Made by a program: the position numbers and the translations under genes
NCBI GenBank assembly: GCA_900617975.1
Contig: UZAE01012398.1
Location: 1 to 43,387 of the forward strand
Source of the DNA: Rodentolepis nana
Taxonomy: Eukaryota > Platyhelminthes > Cestoda > Cyclophyllidea > Hymenolepididae
Length of the DNA: 43,387 nucleotides
Direction: 5' to 3'
In this document: one piece after another, positions 35,307 to 43,387 of the stretch
How positions within the stretch are numbered: the stretch's first letter is position 1
Layout: the number at the start of each line of letters is the position of its first letter
Notes under the pieces: generated by a model
The model's input: the letters and a program-made list of their open reading frames with translations, nothing else
Databases searched by the model: none
What the model was told of the DNA's origin: nothing

Positions 35307-36241
35307 ATGAATCTGATTTCTAGAGTATCTAGGCACCTATCATTACTTTCTGCTAGATCAGCAAAATATCACAGCTTTTCTTCTCTAAATTCCCTTAGAT
35401 CTGGGGGTTACTTTGCAAATGTTTTGCCTCAAATGAGGTAGTTATTGAATTTACATTTTTTTATATTTAGTGATGGCTATTTGGATGACCTGGATAAGGA
35501 TGCTGAATTGAAGGCCTACTGTGGCTTTGATCCCACTGCAGATAGTCTTCAATTGGGAAACTTAGTTGCTTTCATGGGATTACTCCGTCTACAAGCAGCT
35601 GGTAATAATGTTATTGCCCTGGTACGTATCTGTAAACACATTGATAGTACTGTTGCAATAGATTGGAGAAGCAACATCGCTTATTGGTGACCCTACTGGT
35701 CAAAAAGAACAGAGAGTTTCACTTGGTAATGAAATATACTCAAGCAACTCTGAGCACTTTCGGGAACAGTTTCTCAAATTGCAATCTAACTTTGAGGAAC
35801 AATTCCTACCTAATTTCAAACTTTCTCGCAATCCTGGTGAATTCAAAATTATGAACAATATGGAATGGCATAAGAAACAAACTTTGTTGGATTTTCTTCG
35901 TTTTACAGCAAACTGCGTACGATATCAAGAACTTGCTCACAAAGAAAGGTTTTCGGCTAATTTTTCTTCTTTATTCCCTTCATTTTAGCGTAAAAACTCG
36001 TGAAGCTTCTGGCAGTGGAATGAGTATGCATGAATTTTTGTATCCAATGCTACAAGCTTATGATTTCGCTTATCTGTATCAATGCCACTCTTGTAATGTT
36101 CAAGTGAGTGATGGGATTATGCATCTATTTGTTTCCTCTTAGCTCGGTGGTAATGACCAAATTGGGAATATTGATACTGGAATCGCTCTCATTAGGCGCA
36201 AACTTGCGGAAAGTGCTTTCGGTAAGCTACGCATTTGTGTT

Positions 36242-36298
<57 letters not shown>

Positions 36299-39200
36299 CT
36301 GTTATTGAAAACATCGATGCCTTATTGAAATACATTTTTGTAACTTCCCTTATGAAAAACTTGCATGGCCAAAATAAGTAGTAGGTGTTTTCATGAAGGC
36401 TCAGTCATGGACTTCCATACTGCTGGCAATCAGGTATCCTAACTGTACTTTCTTAGCATATACCTTATTTATAATCCTTTGAACTATCGTCGTTTGAGGC
36501 ATTTGGCCAAATGTATAATAGTACGTCATTGTCATGCTTATGATCGAAATAGTTGTTTTTTGTTCAGAAAAGTATTCTTTATTCACATTTTTGTTAGAAA
36601 CACGTCAAATTTTGCCAATTTTTGTTTCTTGACTGTCCCGTCTGGACGACCTCATCGATTTTCCTTTTAATTGACTCTTAGTCACCATTATGCTCGCCCC
36701 CAAGTAGTTCATACAAACACTTTCGCCATTTATCTGATCTTCGGATTCTCTCTGTTCGATAGGGCAACAAAAACATAGTTTTGCGGATTAGATACTGGGC
36801 CATTCTATTCCAAGTTAAACTAATTCTTAGACGGCGTTGAACGTATTCTGTATCTGGTCTCGTAATGGTCATTGTAAGTATAGGGCATTCTACGTCACTT
36901 CTGAATAAACGATTCTAAATTTTTTCAGATTCAAGCTTGTTTATGGGGAATGCTTTGGGCATAGCAAAAGCGTTATAATACCACTGATTAAGATTGACTG
37001 GTTCAGTTTGAATTGTTTAATGCTAAGCCGAGTTATTGACGATTCTAATTAACGTGCTTGAGTCAATGAGTATCGAAGCGGTCACAACTAACTTGACAGA
37101 AATGCCTTTTAAAGTGTTGATTCTCTGCCATTGATAACTTGGAATCATCTACTTGAGTGATATAGGAAATTTCTTTCGAAATAGAGTAATTGATTTTGCT
37201 TTGTTTTATAAATTCAGGTCTGACTGTCCCATTGCTCTTGGCTCCAGACGGTACCAAAGTTGGGAAGACTACTTCCAACAATCCGGACGATGTGATATGG
37301 CTGAATCCTGCTAAACTCCGTCCCTTCCACTTCTATCAGAAGTTACTCAATCTTCCCGACAAATTTATGTCACCTACATTCATTAAATGTCTAACTTTCT
37401 TCTCAACAGAAGAGATTGACGCCATACTGACTGAACAGAAGGTTGGTTTGTTTCTAATCACACTCTTGAATTGCACTTTCACTCAATATTTATAAAATTA
37501 CTTCATTACGACAGAAGCACAAACTATTCCAATTTGTACCATTTACGAAATATGTAAGCATACGTATCTGCAAGTGTTGTTAAGTGTTAATTCATGTCTG
37601 GAAGACTTATTCGTGTTTTTTTGTCTGATATCGATCGATGGTCTCCATAAATGTTTGGTCTAAATTACCTAATTTCTAGAAGCTCTCTCTCATTATAGCT
37701 TGTCTTTTGAAGTGTGAGAAGTAATAATTTTAGGCTCCATGCCTTGGTTTATTCGCATGGGTATGTACTCTCTTTTTCCCCCTTTCAGAACAATCCATCA
37801 CGTCGTCCTGCTCAGCGTGCTATAGCTCAAGAAGTCACTCTCCTTGTTCATGGAGGTTGGTTATTTGTATTACTCACTATGACTGGCGTTACATTATTTG
37901 CACAGCCTTAATATCCCAAATTCGGGAAAGTTTAGATTTCGCTTTGGAATTTTTAAATTTTCCCCATTATTCAGATCTATTTTGAAAACTTGAGCTGCTT
38001 AAAACTAGTCAGCGGTTTTCCTATTGATTGATCTGATGTATTTCTCAAAAGTTTGCCTTAATTTCATTAATGCGTGACAAGTGCGGTGTCCACCGGAGTT
38101 ACTTCTAATTGCTATTTTGACTAGCAATTTTATTTAATCAGTAAGCTTTTCTAATGACATTTGGACAGTCTCGCCATTTACGAGTCGACGAGCACTCAAA
38201 ATAATTAATGGGCAGTTTTATTCTTTTCTCCTCGATTTCTATTTAGCCTAGAAAACACTTATTCACACACATACACACCACTTGACGTTATTGACACAGC
38301 GCGATCATTTAGAAATGGTTCACGTAGTTACGACCTGACGCTTTTTTATATGGTCCGGTAGATACGTAAATAGGTGCATTTTCTTGAGATCTTCTCTTCC
38401 CTCCTTACTTGTGGTATTTGCGAATACTGCCTCCCTCGCAATATGATAACTTGCACTTTTCAACCGTCTCCCATCTTTCGTGTGTAGCAGGCCTTCACTT
38501 TATCGACCATGTGCATTTTATTACAATTATAAATTTGTAAATTTCCCTTGAATGGTGAACAAACTTGCTGTACTATAAAATTCCAAGGCACACACTCATT
38601 AAATCTAGCATTTTTATTGTCTTGACATTTATTGCTCTCTCTATGGATAGAAGTGCATCGGATTCTTTATTACTCTTGAAGTTGTCTAGTTTCAGAATTG
38701 CAATTTCAAGTCGTAAAATACGCCCTTGCATTAACTTTATCTTTTATCCCCTTCAGCCGGTTGCCTTCAAGCCAGTGAACTGGCATCTCGCGTTCTTTAC
38801 GCTTCAAGTTCCGTCAACACCACTCACCAGCATCCCATGCTTGCCCTCTCCGAGGGCCTAACTCCCACTGAACGCAATTTCCTTGTAACCTGTTTGGCTC
38901 ATTACTCAGCACCTACAGATGGTCCCCTACCAGTCATTCACGACAAGGTGCCCTTTGATGCATCACCAATCGATCGTCTCCATGAGGTGCTCAAGTCAGC
39001 CCTCTCCAGTGGTATTGATCGTGGAATTGGTCTCTCAGTGGAGGAGAGGGGTCTAACGCTGAATGGACACTGCCTGCTGAAGCCGTCTCCCTATGCGGTA
39101 CCTATGAAAGAGTCCTGTAAGGACTGCAAAGAGAGATCATGCTTGAGGAAGAAACTTGCGGCTCTTGAGCCCGGAGTAATTGAAGAAGCCTGGAAGGCGG

Positions 39201-41378
39201 CTGATCTTGCCACTGGATTTAGTATTCTGCAAATTGGTAAGTTGATGTGTTTCGTTGAACTGCAAAACGTATTTAGTTAAAAATGTCTGAATAGTTGTTT
39301 GAATGTGTCTCAGCAAATTTGTCACCAGCAGATGTCCTTTTTCTAAGTGATAATTGGCCTTAACACGTCCTTTTCGGGTGATTAGTCTATTACGCTTCCT
39401 TATAGAGTAATTTGTATTGGAGACAAATTTGCACTTATTAAGGTCACTGTGATTTGTTCTTACATTATATTTTCTACTATCAATTGCATGACTTTGATGC
39501 CTGCCTTTGTGTTATCATTTGCTTGGAACGCTTTTTCGGTATTTTTTTTGTTTTTTTTAATCAAACTGATTGGTGCCATTCTTACTTAAGCTTGGAGCTG
39601 ATTTAGATTAACTCAAAGGTGAGGTTGTTTATCATAACTATTTACCATAGACAATTTGTCTTTGTCTTGCTTATAGAGCCGCATAATATTTTTTGTTAAA
39701 ATTTAGGTATTGTTTAGAGATTGTTAAAATTGATATATTCCCAACGAATCATGCTGCATTTTATGGATCTATGTGTTAGTGAATTCCGTAATTAGTACAT
39801 CCTAGTGAGAATACTTACAAAACCTCAAGTCTCGAATGGAACGCGTCCTCATTGGAGCAGATCATATTCTATTGTGTCAATCGCTACTTATTAGACAAAC
39901 AAATTAGACGTATTCGATGACAGAGAAATGCCAGTCTTACTCACATAGGCTTGCATCAGTTCGAGTTATCCTGTTAACTCACTCATAACGAAGTATTTTT
40001 AAACGTCCTGGAGTAAAGTGCAACAAAGTTCGAACTATGGTACATTTAACCGAATCAAAGGTGGCTAACAAAAGTCACTGTAGTATATTCAAGGTCGTAT
40101 GCTTTGATGCACAAAATAGTGAGTAAAGCGAAGTCTTTGTGCGGTGCTTCTGTTTACTCATACCTCTTCACAAGAGTATACAGTATCAATGGCACTCTCA
40201 TTTGCTACCACTAATAGTGAGTGAAGAGCAAAACAGCACTACGTTTCACGTGGAAAATCGATAGTGATCTTGTTCTTATAAATCAAAGCATAACATTTTG
40301 TGGGTTGAATGCGAACATATAGAGCGGAAGTGTAATCCTTTTTATTTCGCCTGCTTGTGGTTCATGCGCTTTGTAGAAAGTGTTGTCAAAGGAAGATGGA
40401 ATTACAAAGCTTAAAATACAAACAAGTGTTGCATATATCCACCTCGGTTTGCTTAGATTTCTTTCTCACAATCATTGACGTGGCTTTAAAATGGCACTAC
40501 TATTGAAACCTGATCGCTGCAATAGGCTCATCTAAAAGGCCGAGGAAGTTATCTTGGCCTCCAGATGTTCTCCCTTTCCTGTTCAACAAAATCGACACCT
40601 CAGCGCTTGGGTGGGGGGTGGGGGGGGGGGGATATAACTATGAGAGCACAGAAAAGGCTCTTAGTGTATTCGATTTAATTTCTTAATTGAATGCTAATGT
40701 GACAAATTACTAAAGCTTTACCAACTATTCCTGAAATTCCCTTCTTGCTAAATTTTCATTGTCTCCAATTGGCCTATGAAGCTAGGCTACTTCGATGAAA
40801 CTGTCCTGAAGTAAGCGTTTATTTCTCTTTTGACTTACTACTTCTATTAAAATCGTTTTAACGAGTAAACCTAAACTCTTTCAACTTATTGAAATTTTGT
40901 TAATTATGCGAATTCGTGGTGTATTGGTTTATTCGTACTTCAGTAGTGTTGATTTCATTCGTAATACTATTTCAATTTGTGATTTTTTAATAATGTGTAA
41001 TTTTTGTTTACTTTATACACCTTATCCAAAATATGATTACAATCTAGCCCATACTCTCCCAAAAATCTCTAGCATTTGTAGGAATGCAGAGGAATTTGGT
41101 AGCCATTAGCCCGTTCTAATGTATTCATTTTGGTTTATAAAAGCCTGACAAAACAAATATTTTTGATTTATATGGGAATTATGTATTTTCAGTCTTATGC
41201 ATTGAAAGGGGGAAGAATTAATTCAGTATAATCAGTGTTTTTCTACCAGATATTAGCCTGTGAATATTAAAGCACAATTTTGAAGAAGAACATTTTAAGC
41301 TATGCTTTTCTTTTTTTCCTTTCAGGCAAGCGTGCGGCCTGGTTCATTGTGCCTTTCGAGAAGGTTCGTAGCTTTTAA
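35307..41378 (+). CDS. YARS2: Mitochondrial tyrosyl-tRNA synthetase, 9 exons, 528 aa
   Basis: Exons: 35307-35437, 35471-35621, 35662-35948, 35989-36103, 36143-36221, 37218-37441, 37789-37855, 38757-39236, 41326-41378; phases agree throughout. Residues 1-43 carry Arg, Lys, Ser and no acidic residue, as in a mitochondrial targeting peptide. The class I core follows: [13 protein letters not shown]-equivalent QLGN (71-74), [29 protein letters not shown] and KMSKS-equivalent KVGKT (268-272). The C-terminal S4-like part (ERGLTLNGH, 448-456) ends [15 protein letters not shown], as in bacterial-type TyrRS. It would charge mitochondrial tRNA-Tyr in the matrix. Oddities: both His of HIGH are replaced (Gln, Asn), and an insertion near 458-502 carries C472, C475 and C480. 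The cytosolic enzyme has a different, archaeal-like sequence, so it is excluded. Confidence 0.92.
36244..36295. repeat. (AT)n microsatellite in YARS2 intron 5
   Basis: About 26 AT dinucleotides in an uninterrupted run. It lies 22 bases after the exon 5 donor. Confidence 0.95.
36296..37217. other. Rest of YARS2 intron 5
   Basis: A 64-codon minus-strand frame (36872-36678, Arg-rich) shows unbroken basic, hydrophobic composition and could be a retroelement scrap, but I cannot name it. Nothing else is seen. Confidence 0.35.
39237..41325 (+). other. Long last intron of YARS2 (2.1 kb)
   Basis: Intron 8 is GTAAGT...TTTCAG and separates the bulk of the C-terminal domain from the last 17 codons. It holds a G-run (G6-T-G12) at 40613-40631. 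No nested gene is seen. Confidence 0.85.
40613..40631. repeat. G-rich run in YARS2 intron 8
   Basis: Six G, one T and twelve G, preceded by GGGT. It could fold as a G-quadruplex on the transcribed RNA. Confidence 0.9.
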
Positions 41379-43020
41379 CCTACTGTTCGTCCCGGTGTAT
41401 AGAAATACGTACACTCCCCCCCCCCCCCCCCCCCCCCCACCCCCACTCCAACAAAATTACACTGTGCTTCCAATGTGCCTCCTTTTTTCATTTTGTACAA
41501 TAGAATGTCCTCTTTGCTTTGTGTACTAGCGCATAATAATAGCTATCAATAGTAGTAGTTTCGATACATATGGTTTTACCTTTGTTTGGAGTGGATAAGC
41601 TGCCCGCTGTGTTAGGTCATTCATAAATATAAGAATGGGTTTATTTCTTGACTTTTCAACGTACTAATTGTATTTTTGAAGCTCATTCATCAAAAATTAC
41701 TGCAATGCCCACATTCTTGCCATTTAGACACCATCAAGCCCGTGCATCTAGGGCGATGTAAGATGTTAAGTTATTCCATCAGGGCCAACCGAAGCTCCGT
41801 TAATTAAACATTTCAGAGTGGTCAATCCTAGTAAGTGTTACAATACCTAATAAGTCTGTAGTGTTAAAATAACCAGAAAACCCTCTTATACTGTCCAAGT
41901 TCAGTAATTGCTATTTGATATTTTTAAGTCTTCGTTTGTCCTATCTACTAAAATAGAAAGTGATAGCATCTGATGGACAGTTCTTTTCTGCAGACTATAA
42001 AGTGAACATGCTCGTATTCGTATCGGGCAACCATTAACTGAACCCAGCAAACTTATAGGTAACTAATAATTTCAGCTTTAACATTTCCGCTAAATTTTGA
42101 AGACATATATATCTCACAAGGCCTATAAATCTAATCTTTTGGAAATAAACAGTGTGCTTGCGCTGTATTTACAATTCGTCGCTTAGATTAAGTTGTACTG
42201 TAAACGGCGCGGCTAGTGTTTATACCGCTGTTCCGCACAGTTACAACGCTTTGAATGATTGCTCATATAAGAGTTATGTTTGCACGCAATTGTGGTCTCG
42301 AGAGAACTAACAAAGCACCATTAATTAGATCGAATCCCTCTTTGACATTTATCTTTTAAACCTGACGTATAAGTCTTGCTTTATAGCTGTTGTGCGTCAG
42401 GTTTTTATTGATTTTACTTTGTTTCTAGGTGTAGATATCATCCGAGGTTGAATGCGCCATTTATTTAAGAATGAAGGGTAATAATACTCTAACTTTCCTG
42501 AGGTTGGGTCCAAGTGTTTCTTAAGATATTTAGCGTTATTTGGATCTTCTTAAACTGATGAAAATTAATTATGAATCGCTAAGATGCCTTTATTGTATTC
42601 TGTTTTACAAGTACTGGTGAAAAAATTAGATTGGTAAGTCGATATTAAAAACTATCTGTTGGCTATATAAGCGTAAAGGAAAACACTGATATGCATGGAA
42701 TACGATTTCAAGGCATCATGATGTCGCTTCTACATAATTACTTTGAGAAGTCATGGCATGATGAACTAAACGTCAGTTATCTGGTGATCCGTTGTCTAAA
42801 TTATCACATTCTGCAAATTCCAACGAACAGCTCAGTTTTCTCTTCACTGTGAGATCAAATCCAATACCAAGCGGCAAGGTAGTTGTATGACTCAGATAAT
42901 AAATGTCTACTTATAAGATTAGCATTATCAGACTAAATATCTTATAAGGGTCAAAGTAAATGTTTCATGTATTATACCAGTTAGTTCGACCGCATATGGT
43001 ATAACTAAGCCAAATAGGAA
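41379..43020. other. 3' flank of YARS2
   Basis: No further gene is seen. The first AATAAA after the stop that I notice is at 42144-42149, far for a 3' UTR end, so the real poly(A) site may use a variant signal. Confidence 0.4.
41416..41438. repeat. Poly-C run (23 bases) in the YARS2 3' UTR
   Basis: The run begins 38 bases after the YARS2 stop codon and is followed by ACCCCCAC, so it should be transcribed. Confidence 0.95.
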
Positions 43021-43034
43021 ACAGTCAACAAAAT

Positions 43035-43356
43035 TGATTTATTTATATCAAATGGCAGGCGTCTTGATGGTTAACATTAGCCCTTTAGTTGACTTCGGGC
43101 TTCACAGAGGGGAAGGAACATCAAAGTGAAAGAAAGTAGAGAGGGGGTGGGGAGGAAACGGAAGAGTGTTTCAAAGATGAAGGTAGAAAGGTAGAAAAGA
43201 GGTGAGGTGAGTACTGTGAAAGTAGTCGAATATGACATACAGTGGGATCATGGCAGTTTGAAGTCAGAAGTCAACTCCCGGTTAATAGACTTTTTTGCCG
43301 CATGAGTATACGTTGCCCAGGGTGCACCACGAGGAGGTAAGTCTATCGCATACCCC
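43035..43356 (-). repeat. Interspersed ~325 bp LINE-tailed SINE-like repeat, copy 4, perfect 14 bp target-site duplication
   Basis: Flanked by the exact direct repeat ACAGTCAACAAAAT at 43021-43034 and 43357-43370, which fixes the element ends. On the minus strand it starts GGGGTATGCGATAGACTTAC and ends CGCCTGCCATTTGATATAAA plus TAAATC. Read this way its last ~70 bases align with the 3' UTR of the LINE at 896-973. Confidence 0.92.
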
Positions 43357-43387
43357 ACAGTCAACAAAATCCTGTATTATAATTCAT

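Noticed and set aside
36678..36872. Arg-rich 64-codon minus-strand frame in YARS2 intron 5
   Set aside because: Could be a retroelement scrap but I cannot match it to a family with any confidence.

Overview
The window looks like flatworm (platyhelminth) nuclear DNA, most likely from a tapeworm. This rests on AT-rich sequence, spliced genes with 33-40 nt introns near the 5' ends and long introns near the 3' ends, and many retroelement pieces. The lineage is an inference. Single N bases at 7262 and 9386 and an N run in a poly-G tract (29968-29976) mark it as a draft assembly.

Layout. 1-975: broken 3' end of a non-LTR retrotransposon (RNase H domain, C-terminal Cys/His region, 3' tail). 2667-9774 (+): complete 19-exon P-glycoprotein-type ABC transporter. 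9775-15299: gene desert with a tRNA-derived SINE-like element (minus) and two copies of a ~325 bp interspersed repeat. 15300-21171 (+): second, paralogous 16-exon P-glycoprotein; 13 of its 15 introns sit at the same places as in the first gene. 22399-23831: dead mariner transposon with a shuffled 5' end. 24002-24312: third copy of the 325 bp repeat. 25926-26249: solo LTR with a 4 bp target-site duplication, with a diverged inverted relative at about 26815-27115. 29717-35018 (-): complete 6-exon RNPC3 (U11/U12-65K), a minor-spliceosome protein. 35307-41378 (+): complete 9-exon mitochondrial tyrosyl-tRNA synthetase (YARS2), head-to-head with RNPC3 across 288 bp. 43035-43356: fourth repeat copy, with a perfect 14 bp target-site duplication.

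How the parts relate. The two transporters are an old tandem duplication. Both keep all ATPase motifs, so both probably work as membrane exporters, with small NBD differences (MSGGQ signature in the first, LQN Q-loop in the second). RNPC3 and YARS2 probably share a promoter region. The retroelements form a system of their own: the 325 bp repeat ends in a tail closely resembling that of the LINE at the left edge, which suggests LINE-driven mobilisation. I found no wholly unknown gene system. The most notable points are the LINE/SINE tail partnership, the altered HIGH-motif and Cys-bearing insertion in YARS2, and the intron-size gradient.
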